7,421 bases of DNA, taken from Chloroflexota bacterium. GTDB taxonomy: Bacteria; Chloroflexota; Dehalococcoidia; Tepidiformales; Tepidiformaceae. The translations under genes and the position numbers were made by a program. The stretch covers positions 1 through 7,421 of the forward strand of contig CAUJEQ010000190.1 of assembly GCA_963169135.1 (NCBI GenBank). The letters run 5' to 3'. Below, piece after piece: positions 1 to 5,031 of the stretch (the stretch's first letter is position 1; each line of letters starts with the position of its first letter). The notes below the pieces were generated by a model that did not search any database, had not been told where the DNA came from, and was given only the letters and a program-made list of their open reading frames with translations.

Positions 1-1
1 C

Positions 2-286
2 TCGATCGATCCCCGGTTCTTACAGCTCGTGGTCGATCTGCCACTCCGGCTGCCGGCCGGGTGCTCCATCGTCGGTTCCTACGGCTCCCTCGGGGCCTCC
101 CCCCAGGGGTTGCCCAACGTCATGATTGTCGAAACCGACACTCTCGATCACCTCACGTTCATCACCAACTATTACAGCGGGTTCCTCGACTTCCAGTGGA
201 CACCCGCCAGGTCGATCGGCTCCAACAAAGACCAGCGCGAGCAGTGGCGCCAGTCAGTCCAGGCGCCTGCAGCCGCGAACCGCTAA
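2..286 (+). CDS. C-terminal part of a small ferredoxin-like (DUF3303/YciI-like) protein, 5' end outside window
   Basis: The frame is open from the first bases of the window to TAA at 284-286, giving 94 visible residues; the start lies upstream, so this entry is partial. An internal ATG at 29 exists, but in-frame sequence before it (IDPRFLQLV) reads naturally into the protein, so I do not use it as the start. The visible part shows a hydrophobic strand with VGSYGSLG, then PNVMIVETDTLDHLTFI and a terminal strand LDFQWTPA. This strand-helix-strand ending with an acidic turn resembles DUF3303/YciI-type dimeric alpha+beta barrel proteins, which are mostly of unknown function. The family call is pattern recognition on an incomplete protein and could be wrong; that it is coding is more secure. 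It converges on the MBL-fold gene. Confidence 0.6.
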   Translation, partial: SIDPRFLQLVVDLPLRLPAGCSIVGSYGSLGASPQGLPNVMIVETDTLDHLTFITNYYSGFLDFQWTPARSIGSNKDQREQWRQSVQAPAAANR

Positions 287-294
287 CCGCTAAC
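281..294. repeat. 7-bp tandem duplication CGCTAAC x2 at the stop codon
   Basis: CGCTAAC occurs twice in a row (281-287 and 288-294), and the first copy contains the TAA stop of the preceding gene. Because the unit is 7 bp, the second TAA falls in a different frame. It is probably a slippage duplication; no function is implied. Confidence 0.6.
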
Positions 295-347
295 GCTCTT
301 TCGTTCCGCGGGCGCCGGACCGCCCCGTTGATCAGATCGCAACGCCT

Positions 348-1208
348 TCAGGACGCCGCGAACCACCGCTTCCCTTCCACCCGGACCACGGCACCAAACC
401 CCGGCTCCGGGAAGTGCGCCGCCGCGACTCGCCAGCCCTCCGCCTCGGTCCGCTCCACCAGCGCCACCCGTGTCCGGATGGCCGCCTGCTGGTCCAGGTC
501 AGGTCCGAATGGCCGCCCGGGTTCGGACACATACATCGGACTGTTCAGCACGTCTCCGGAGATCACCATCCCCTCGCCTCGCGAACGGATGATGAGGCTC
601 ATGTGTCCGGGCGTGTGCCCGGGGGTCTCGATCGCAGTTACGCCCGGCGCGACATCCCGCTCCCCATCGAGCATGTCCAGGACCCCGGCACGTAGGAGCG
701 GCTCCACGAACCGCGTGAAGTGCTTCGGCACCGGCGACCGGCCGGCGAACTCGTCCCAGTCTCGGCGATGGAGCACGTAGCGCGCGTTCGGGAACCGCGG
801 CGCCCCCCGCCCCTCGTCGAAGGTCCAGCCGACGTGGTCCGGGTGGGCGTGGGTCAGGAACACCCGGTCGATGTCTGCGGGAGCGAGGCCCGCTGCTTCG
901 AGCGAGGCTGGCAGCTCGCCGCGCAACCCGGCGTACCAGGGATAGGGGCCTGCACCTACTCCGCAGTCCACCAGCGTGGTTTCCCCGGCCGAGATGACCG
1001 CGAAGCAGGTGTTGTGGATCCGCCACTGGTGCTCCGGCCCGTGGAAGCCTCCCGGGTTCCGTGCGGCATAGGCTGCCCAATCCACCGGGTCGTTCGGCGC
1101 GAGTTCGGCCGCCATCGGCCAGCCGGGGAGGTCGGCTGCCCCGTCGGGCAGCGCCACGACCGTAATCTCTCCCACTCGAGTCACGCGGGATGCACTGGCG
1201 CCACTCAT
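348..1208 (-). CDS. MBL-fold metallohydrolase
   Basis: This 286-residue cytosolic metallo-beta-lactamase-fold hydrolase has the full metal-site signature. THAHPDHVG at residues 119-127 supplies the HxHxDH ligands (H120, H122, D124, H125), TPGHTPGH at 196-202 supplies the next histidine (H198), D219 in ISGDV bridges the metals, and H265 in AAHFPEPG is the late histidine. The pattern matches the lactonase/glyoxalase-II-like branch that usually binds two Zn or Fe ions; the substrate cannot be told. I chose the ATG at 1206-1208. A longer reading to an ATG at 1301 adds 31 Arg- and Gly-rich residues that do not resemble the family. There is no clear Shine-Dalgarno sequence. A GTG at residue 10 is a possible alternative. 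The gene is divergent from the MobB-FmdE gene across 131 bp and is not obviously linked to it in function. Confidence 0.9.
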   Translation of the reverse strand: MSGASASRVTRVGEITVVALPDGAADLPGWPMAAELAPNDPVDWAAYAARNPGGFHGPEHQWRIHNTCFAVISAGETTLVDCGVGAGPYPWYAGLRGELPASLEAAGLAPADIDRVFLTHAHPDHVGWTFDEGRGAPRFPNARYVLHRRDWDEFAGRSPVPKHFTRFVEPLLRAGVLDMLDGERDVAPGVTAIETPGHTPGHMSLIIRSRGEGMVISGDVLNSPMYVSEPGRPFGPDLDQQAAIRTRVALVERTEAEGWRVAAAHFPEPGFGAVVRVEGKRWFAAS

Positions 1209-1323
1209 CAGTCGCGGTATGGTGCCAGCACCCCGCCAGGAACGCCAGTTTGGTTGCCGCCGGGCCGTGGCCTGCGCGGCCGTCGACCTGACCCCGCGCA
1301 TATCCCGGGAGCACGCGCTCGGC

Positions 1324-1329
1324 TACCAT
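1324..1329 (+). promoter_or_regulatory. Candidate -10 box TACCAT upstream of mobB-fmdE fusion
   Basis: TACCAT lies 10 nt before the ATG at 1340, so transcription would start within a few bases of the start codon. No convincing -35 hexamer is visible at 16-18 bp. The other genes here carry similar TANNNT boxes close to their starts, which supports it modestly. The rest of the 131-bp divergent gap (1209-1339) shows no other clear signal. Confidence 0.4.
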
Positions 1330-1339
1330 TCGCAGGGCC

Positions 1340-2407
1340 ATGACCGGAACCGTGCCCCACGACTCCGACGGCCGCGCCGTCAACGCCGCCGATCTCCGCC
1401 GTCTCATCGGCCCTCAGGTCGTCTGTGTCCGCGGCCCCTCGCGCTCGGGCAAGACCACCATGTGCCAGTTGCTCATCGGCGCGCTCGCCGAACGCGGCGT
1501 GAGGGCCGCCTACCTGAAGCGCACCCACCACCTGCTCGACCTGCCCGAAAAGAGTTCCGGCCGCATTTGGGCCAACGGGCCCGCCGCCATGGTGCTCCGT
1601 GCCACCGACCGTCTGCAGGTCACGCTGCCCGCGGGTGAGGGTACCGCGGCCGACCTCCTGGCCCACGTCCCCGGCGATGCCGATATCGTCCTGCTGGAGA
1701 CTCACGAGCCCGAACCCTATCCGACCATCCTCTCGCGCCTTCTCGATCCATCGCAGGCCGCGCCCGTGATCGGCAGCTGGGACCTGGAGACCATCGAGGC
1801 CGCCTCTGCCTCGTTCGTCCCATCGCTGCTCGCACTGCTTCCCGCCGACCGCGATCTCGACCGCTCCCTCCGGACCGCGCTCGCGTTCCACGGTGGGCGC
1901 GGCTGCCCCGGCGTGGTCCTCGGCACCCGGCTCGCCCTCCTCGCGGGCCAGGAACTCGGGCTCGCACTCCCCGATCGCCAGAAGCGGCTCTCCGTCGCCG
2001 TCGAGAGTGACCGCTGCGCCGCCGATGCCATCCAGGCGGTGACGGGCTGCCGAGTCGGCAAGCGCACCTTCCGCGTCATCGACCACGGCAAGCTCGCGGC
2101 GCGCTTCCTCGATGCGAGCACCGGCCGGGCGATCCGCGTTGCGGCCCGCAGCGGCACCCGCACCATCGCCGAACAGCGCTACCCGGACATGGACCGCCAC
2201 GATGCCCAGCTCCGCGCCTACATCGAACTGCTGCCCGAAACGCTCTTCTCAGTCGCGCCGGTCGCCTGGGAGCAGGGCGAGTTCGACCTGCCCGGCAAGC
2301 CGCAACGCCGGGTCGAATGCGCCTCCTGCGGCGAGGAAGTCATCGACGCCCGCGACGTCCCGGGGCCCGACGGTCCGCTCTGCCGCTCCTGCGCCGGCCT
2401 GGAGTGA
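1340..2407 (+). CDS. MobB-like P-loop / FmdE-domain / zinc-finger fusion protein
   Basis: The 355 residues carry three units. Residues 25-175 are MobB-like: a Walker A loop RGPSRSGKTT (31-40), then YLKRTHHLLDLPEKSS (58-73), which matches the MobB K-x-x-HH region, and a hydrophobic strand DIVLLETHEPEP (114-125) at the Walker B/substrate position. MobB is a GTP-binding partner in forming molybdopterin guanine dinucleotide. Residues ~178-305 are FmdE-like (PF02663 type): AFHGGRGCPGVVLG (182-195, with H184 and C189), VESDRCAADAIQAVTGC (221-237, with C226 and C237) and DHGKLAARF (248-256). Residues 327-351 form a CxxC-17-CxxC treble-clef-like finger (C327, C330, C348, C351), as in the C-terminal zinc finger of some FmdE proteins. 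FmdE is named for molybdenum formylmethanofuran dehydrogenase clusters; its bacterial role is unclear. With a MOSC gene 22 nt downstream, a role in Mo cofactor maturation or delivery is likely but inferred. Confidence 0.88.
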   Translation: MTGTVPHDSDGRAVNAADLRRLIGPQVVCVRGPSRSGKTTMCQLLIGALAERGVRAAYLKRTHHLLDLPEKSSGRIWANGPAAMVLRATDRLQVTLPAGEGTAADLLAHVPGDADIVLLETHEPEPYPTILSRLLDPSQAAPVIGSWDLETIEAASASFVPSLLALLPADRDLDRSLRTALAFHGGRGCPGVVLGTRLALLAGQELGLALPDRQKRLSVAVESDRCAADAIQAVTGCRVGKRTFRVIDHGKLAARFLDASTGRAIRVAARSGTRTIAEQRYPDMDRHDAQLRAYIELLPETLFSVAPVAWEQGEFDLPGKPQRRVECASCGEEVIDARDVPGPDGPLCRSCAGLE

Positions 2408-2417
2408 CCGTCTTCAC

Positions 2418-2423
2418 TACAAT
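2418..2423 (+). promoter_or_regulatory. -10 box TACAAT, leaderless-type promoter of the MOSC gene
   Basis: TACAAT is one base from the TATAAT consensus and stands out in GC-rich surroundings. It ends 6 nt before the ATG at 2430, so the transcript should start at or next to the start codon. No -35 or Shine-Dalgarno element is visible. The MOSC gene may thus have its own promoter besides read-through from the fusion gene. Confidence 0.65.
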
Positions 2424-2429
2424 CGAGCC

Positions 2430-2978
2430 ATGACCAGCGATGCCACCGTTGTCGCCGTGAGTTGCAGCGGGAGTCACACCTTCAGCAAACCCAACGCCGG
2501 CAGCATCCGTCTGATCGCGGGCCTCGGCGTCGAGGGTGACGCGCACCTGGGCGAGACCGTGAAACATCGTTCCCGCGTCGCCCGCGACCCAAATCAACCG
2601 AACCTCCGCCAGGTCCACCTCGTCCACGCCGAACTCCTGGATGAGCTGCGCCCCGCCGGGTTCAACGTCGGCCCCGGCGACATGGGCGAGAACATCACGA
2701 CCCGTGGAGTCGACCTGCTCGGCCTGCCGGCGGGCACCCGGCTCCGGCTCGGCGATTCGGCGGTGGTCGAGGTGACCGGCCTGCGCAATCCCTGCGCCCA
2801 ACTCGACGGCTTCCAGCCCGGCCTGATGGCTGCCGTCCTCGACCGCGACGCCGCCGGCAATCTCGTGCGTAAAGCCGGGGTCATGGCGATCGTCCTCAGC
2901 GGCGGAGAGGTGCGGCCGGGCGACACCATCCGCGTCGAGCTGCCGTCACCGCCCCACCGCTCGCTCGAGCCGGTCTGA
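2430..2978 (+). CDS. MOSC domain-containing protein
   Basis: This 182-residue single-domain MOSC protein has the same beta-barrel domain as the C-terminus of molybdenum cofactor sulfurases and as YiiM/YcbX-type enzymes. GVEGDAHLG (33-41) is the typical early motif, NLRQVHLVHAELLDEL (58-73) follows, GPGDMGENITTRGVDLLGL (81-99) is the family core, and GLRNPCAQLD (117-126) carries the conserved cysteine C122, thought to hold sulfur or contact the cofactor. The C-terminal GVMAIVLSGGEVRPGD (150-165) closes the fold. The start ATG is fixed by the -10 box 6 nt upstream. Its position 22 nt after the MobB-FmdE fusion on the same strand suggests a shared role in Moco handling. Whether it sulfurates Moco, is part of a reductase partner set or does something else cannot be read from sequence. 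Confidence 0.92.
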   Translation: MTSDATVVAVSCSGSHTFSKPNAGSIRLIAGLGVEGDAHLGETVKHRSRVARDPNQPNLRQVHLVHAELLDELRPAGFNVGPGDMGENITTRGVDLLGLPAGTRLRLGDSAVVEVTGLRNPCAQLDGFQPGLMAAVLDRDAAGNLVRKAGVMAIVLSGGEVRPGDTIRVELPSPPHRSLEPV

Positions 2979-2981
2979 GCG

Positions 2982-3536
2982 TCAGCCGCCCCGTACTGGA
3001 TCTTCCTCCGGGCCGGCCGCCAGCCCCGCGACCGCCTCAACCACATGCCAGTAGCGGGTAGTGCCGGGTGCGCCCAGCTTCCGTTCGAGCAGCGCCCCGG
3101 CGTCGACCCCGCGCTCCTGGCCTGCCTCCACCACCCAGAACACCTCGCGTTCCCGGGCACCGGCGATCTCGAAACCGCGCCCCGAGATAAAACTGCTCGC
3201 TCCGTCCGGCAGCGGGTCGCGGAAGAGGGTCACGTAGCGGCGGTAGCGCTCCTCGTCGAAGCCGCCAAACGGCCGCAGCCGGGTTAGTGCATGGAGTTCC
3301 GCGTGTTCCCGGACCACCGGGTAGGTGCGCTCCAGCCCCCGCCTGCTGAGCGCTTCCTCAAGCACACGGGTGACCTGCCCGGCCGGCGCATCCGCATCGA
3401 ACACCAGGTTTCCCGACTGCAAGTAAGTGCCCACGTTGTCGAACCCGAGCCCGGCGCACAGCTCGCGCAGGTCGGCCATGGTCACGCGGTTGTTCCGCCC
3501 GACATTGATTGCGCGAAGGAATGCGCAGTACCGCAC
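2982..3536 (-). CDS. DUF1697 family protein
   Basis: The 184-residue protein has hallmark DUF1697 motifs: AFLRAINVG at residues 5-13, VTMADLRELCAGLGF (18-32) and VGTYLQSGNLVFD (35-47), and it ends in the usual TTRYWHVVEAVAGL segment (159-172). Family length is about 175-185, so it is complete. The family has an alpha/beta fold and no firmly assigned activity. I chose GTG at 3534-3536: the protein then begins VRYCAFLRAI like its relatives, and a TACACT box sits 6 nt upstream. A longer reading to an ATG at 3605 would add 23 non-conserved residues and place that box inside the gene. It converges on the MOSC gene with 3 nt between stop codons, so any terminator must lie inside coding sequence. 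Confidence 0.9.
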   Translation of the reverse strand: MRYCAFLRAINVGRNNRVTMADLRELCAGLGFDNVGTYLQSGNLVFDADAPAGQVTRVLEEALSRRGLERTYPVVREHAELHALTRLRPFGGFDEERYRRYVTLFRDPLPDGASSFISGRGFEIAGAREREVFWVVEAGQERGVDAGALLERKLGAPGTTRYWHVVEAVAGLAAGPEEDPVRGG

Positions 3537-3542
3537 GGCGTC

Positions 3543-3548
3543 AGTGTA
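3543..3548 (-). promoter_or_regulatory. -10 box TACACT, leaderless-type promoter of the DUF1697 gene
   Basis: On the minus strand TACACT is followed by 6 nt (GACGCC) and the GTG start. This is the same spacing as at the MOSC and phosphatase genes and supports GTG as the true start. No -35 element is recognisable. Confidence 0.6.
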
Positions 3549-3797
3549 GCGGGGCTGTCCAGCGCGCCGGCCACGGTTGCCGCCTCCAGGCCAACCTGCG
3601 ACCACTGGCCGGGCGCATCGGGACTTCCGGCCATGGCACCCGAGGGGGCAGGCCCCCCACCATCACCCCATGGGAATGCCTCCGCGCTTTGCGGTGCCCC
3701 TGCACCGGATACCGGTCCATTCCGCACCGCCCCGAAGCCATCCCGGCGCCGCCGACCCTCCCTCCCTCCGGCGACGGCGCCGGGTGGCGCGCTCCGT

Positions 3798-3803
3798 TAC
3801 AGT
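3798..3803 (+). promoter_or_regulatory. -10 box TACAGT, leaderless-type promoter of the phosphatase gene
   Basis: TACAGT is followed by 6 nt (TCACCC) and a GTG at 3810. The rest of the 273-bp divergent region (3537-3809) is GC-rich and shows no gene, -35 hexamer or obvious operator. The plus-strand frame happens to stay open through it, but its translation is Pro/Arg/Ala-rich and not protein-like. Confidence 0.6.
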
Positions 3804-3809
3804 TCACCC

Positions 3810-4547
3810 GTGCAGCACGAACCCGAAGGCATCCACAACTTCCGTGAACTCGCCCCCTACGCCCTGCGCGATGGTGGCACGCTCCGCGCCCGCCGCGTCT
3901 TCCGCTCCGGCGCCCTCGAACTCATGACCCCCGCCGACGAAGCTTTGCTCTCCCGAGAACTTGGCATCCGCACCGTCCTCGACCTGCGCCATCCCGACGA
4001 ACTCGCCGGCACGCCCGGCCCCCACCCGCTCTCGGACCGCGTGGTGCGGCTCTCCATCTTCGTCGAATCGCAGCCGCAGGAAGACCTGATCGCCGAGCTC
4101 AACGGCCTCTATGGAACTGGCCCTTCGCCGCGCCGCTACTTCCACTACCTCCAGATCGGCGGTGATCGCCTGGCCCGCGCGTTCGAGCTGTTCGCCGACG
4201 AGGCGAACTACCCGATCCTCGTCCACTGTACCGCCGGCAAGGACCGCACCGGCGTGCTTCTCGGCATGGTCATGGATGTCCTCGGGTGCCAGGATGCCGA
4301 CATCGCCCACGAGTACGGCCTGAGCGATGCCAGCATCGACCGCCTGATCGCCTACCTTCGTGCCAGCGGCCGCCAGCTCGAAGGCACAGACGCCGAGATC
4401 CGCGCCCGCCTGAGCACCCCGCCCGAGCGCATGGCCGGCTTCATCGAACTCCTTCGCGAACACCACACCAGCGCCGCTAGCTTCTTCGAAGGCCAGGGCG
4501 TCGATCCCTCCGCCATCGCGCGCGTCCGGGAGCTGTTACGGGGATAG
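3810..4547 (+). CDS. Tyrosine-protein phosphatase family protein (MptpB/Y_phosphatase3-like)
   Basis: The protein has 245 residues from a GTG start. The catalytic P-loop is HCTAGKDRTG (139-148), with nucleophile C140 and phosphate-binding R146; the AGKD inside the loop is typical of atypical bacterial phosphatases such as Listeria LipA and mycobacterial MptpB, which can act on phosphotyrosine and phosphoinositides. The N-terminal EGIHNFRELAPYALRDGG (6-23), FRSGALELM (31-39) and IRTVLDLRHPDEL (53-65, with a DLR motif) match this group. The general acid is not assigned with certainty. There is no signal peptide, so it is probably cytosolic. The frame is open another 519 nt upstream, but that part is not protein-like, and the family start plus a -10 box 6 nt before GTG fix this start. 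The last ~32 codons recur, frameshifted, at 6996-7090. Confidence 0.92.
   Translation: MQHEPEGIHNFRELAPYALRDGGTLRARRVFRSGALELMTPADEALLSRELGIRTVLDLRHPDELAGTPGPHPLSDRVVRLSIFVESQPQEDLIAELNGLYGTGPSPRRYFHYLQIGGDRLARAFELFADEANYPILVHCTAGKDRTGVLLGMVMDVLGCQDADIAHEYGLSDASIDRLIAYLRASGRQLEGTDAEIRARLSTPPERMAGFIELLREHHTSAASFFEGQGVDPSAIARVRELLRG
4452..4547 (+). repeat. Direct repeat, intact copy: 3' end of the phosphatase gene
   Basis: This is the reference copy of a ~95-bp direct repeat whose partner lies at 6996-7090, 2.54 kb downstream in the same orientation. By hand alignment about 85% of positions match. The longest shared blocks are CGCGAACACCACAC, GGCCAGGGCGTCGA and CGCGTCCGGGAGCTGTTACG, the last ending near the stop codon. 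Confidence 0.85.
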
Positions 4548-4568
4548 GCAGGGCGGGCACCTGGACGT

Positions 4569-4604
4569 CCGGATCTCGGTGTCAGCCTCGCAGGCCGAGT
4601 CCGG
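4569..4604 (+). terminator. Inverted repeat after the phosphatase gene, possible terminator
   Basis: CCGGA(T)CTCGG at 4569-4579 pairs with CCGAGTCCGG at 4595-4604, giving 10 bp with one bulged T. The 15-nt loop region can form a further small GCCT-CGC-AGGC stem that overlaps the base of the arm. It starts 22 nt after the phosphatase stop and lies upstream of the next promoter. No U-tract follows, so it may be a transcript 3'-end stabiliser rather than a classic intrinsic terminator. An operator for the downstream regulator is another possibility. Confidence 0.45.
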
Positions 4605-4655
4605 TCCCTCATCAAATCCTCATATTCCCGTCATCTCCGCGATTGGCCGCGGGTG

Positions 4656-4661
4656 TAGGGT
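4656..4661 (+). promoter_or_regulatory. Candidate -10 box TAGGGT for the YdhR-like gene
   Basis: TAGGGT lies 28 nt before the ATG at 4690, which would give a leader of roughly 20 nt including the Shine-Dalgarno sequence. TACACA at 4674-4679 is a competing box, closer to the start. No -35 is clear. The call is weak. Confidence 0.3.
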
Positions 4662-4678
4662 TTGCGCATCTCGTACAC

Positions 4679-4683
4679 AGGAG
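4679..4683 (+). promoter_or_regulatory. Shine-Dalgarno AGGAG of the YdhR-like gene
   Basis: AGGAG with a 6-nt spacer to ATG at 4690 decides the start of this small gene. A reading from an ATG at 4579 would add 37 residues unlike the family and run over the inverted repeat. It is the only clear Shine-Dalgarno sequence in the window, in contrast to the leaderless-type starts nearby. Confidence 0.65.
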
Positions 4684-4689
4684 TCCGTC

Positions 4690-5010
4690 ATGTACATCGC
4701 CGTCGTCAACTTCCACCTCAAGGACATGACCCACGAACAGTTCCTCGCCGCCTGCGACGAGCTCGCTCCCGCCTACGCCGCCATCCCCGGTCTCATCCAG
4801 AAAGTCTGGCTGAGCGACCCGGCATCCAACACCTACGGCGGGGTCTACACGTGGACCGATCGCGCTGCGTTCGCAGCCTTCGCCGCGGGCGACCTCGCTC
4901 GCGCCGTCGTCACTCACCCCAACTTCGCAGATGTCACCATCCGGGAGTTTGAGGTCCTCGAGGCGCCAACCCGGGTCACTCGCGGCCTGGCTGTTGCAAG
5001 CGTGCGGTAG
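4690..5010 (+). CDS. YdhR-like / antibiotic-biosynthesis-monooxygenase-fold protein
   Basis: The 106-residue protein resembles the YdhR family of dimeric ferredoxin-like (ABM-fold) proteins. MYIAVVNFHLKDMTHEQFLAA (1-21) gives the first strand and helix, AAIPGLIQKVWLSD (30-43) is the typical I-PGL-x-K segment, TYGGVYTWTDRAAFAAF (48-64) matches the family's G-G-x-Y-x-W-x-D pattern, and ADVTIREFEVLE (84-95) is the last strand. Members are called putative monooxygenases, but activity is rarely shown. There is no signal peptide or membrane segment. It lies 21 nt upstream of the STAND-GNAT-wHTH gene on the same strand, so co-transcription is plausible, and both sit between the two copies of the phosphatase 3'-end repeat. 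A link such as ligand processing for the regulator is speculation. Confidence 0.82.
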   Translation: MYIAVVNFHLKDMTHEQFLAACDELAPAYAAIPGLIQKVWLSDPASNTYGGVYTWTDRAAFAAFAAGDLARAVVTHPNFADVTIREFEVLEAPTRVTRGLAVASVR

Positions 5011-5013
5011 ACT
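5008..5013 (+). promoter_or_regulatory. Candidate -10 box TAGACT before the STAND-GNAT-wHTH gene
   Basis: TAGACT overlaps the TAG stop of the YdhR-like gene and ends 18 nt before the ATG at 5032, leaving a leader of about 12 nt with only a weak GGGG as ribosome site. It could give the regulator its own promoter in addition to read-through. Confidence 0.35.
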
Positions 5014-5031
5014 GACCCGGGGCAGCGTGCA

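Noticed and set aside
326..344. CGTTG/CAACG inverted repeat between the first two convergent genes as a terminator
   Set aside because: Only 5 bp with a 9-nt loop and no U-tract; too weak to call.
348..1301. A 31-residue N-terminal extension of the MBL-fold protein to an ATG at 1301
   Set aside because: The added residues are Arg/Gly/Ala-rich, unlike the family, and reach into the divergent promoter region; ATG at 1208 fits the fold start.
1208..2200. Long minus-strand reading frame (330 codons) opposite the MobB-FmdE gene
   Set aside because: Gly/Arg/Glu-rich antisense translation with no motif. The plus-strand frame has clear Walker A, FmdE and zinc-finger motifs, and high GC makes such shadows common.
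3291..3809. Upstream part of the phosphatase frame as a longer N-terminus
   Set aside because: Antisense to DUF1697 and then Pro/Arg-rich; not protein-like, and a promoter box lies just before GTG 3810.
3804..4466. Minus-strand frame of 220 codons opposite the phosphatase
   Set aside because: Antisense shadow with no recognisable motif; the plus strand encodes an intact HCxxGxxR phosphatase loop.
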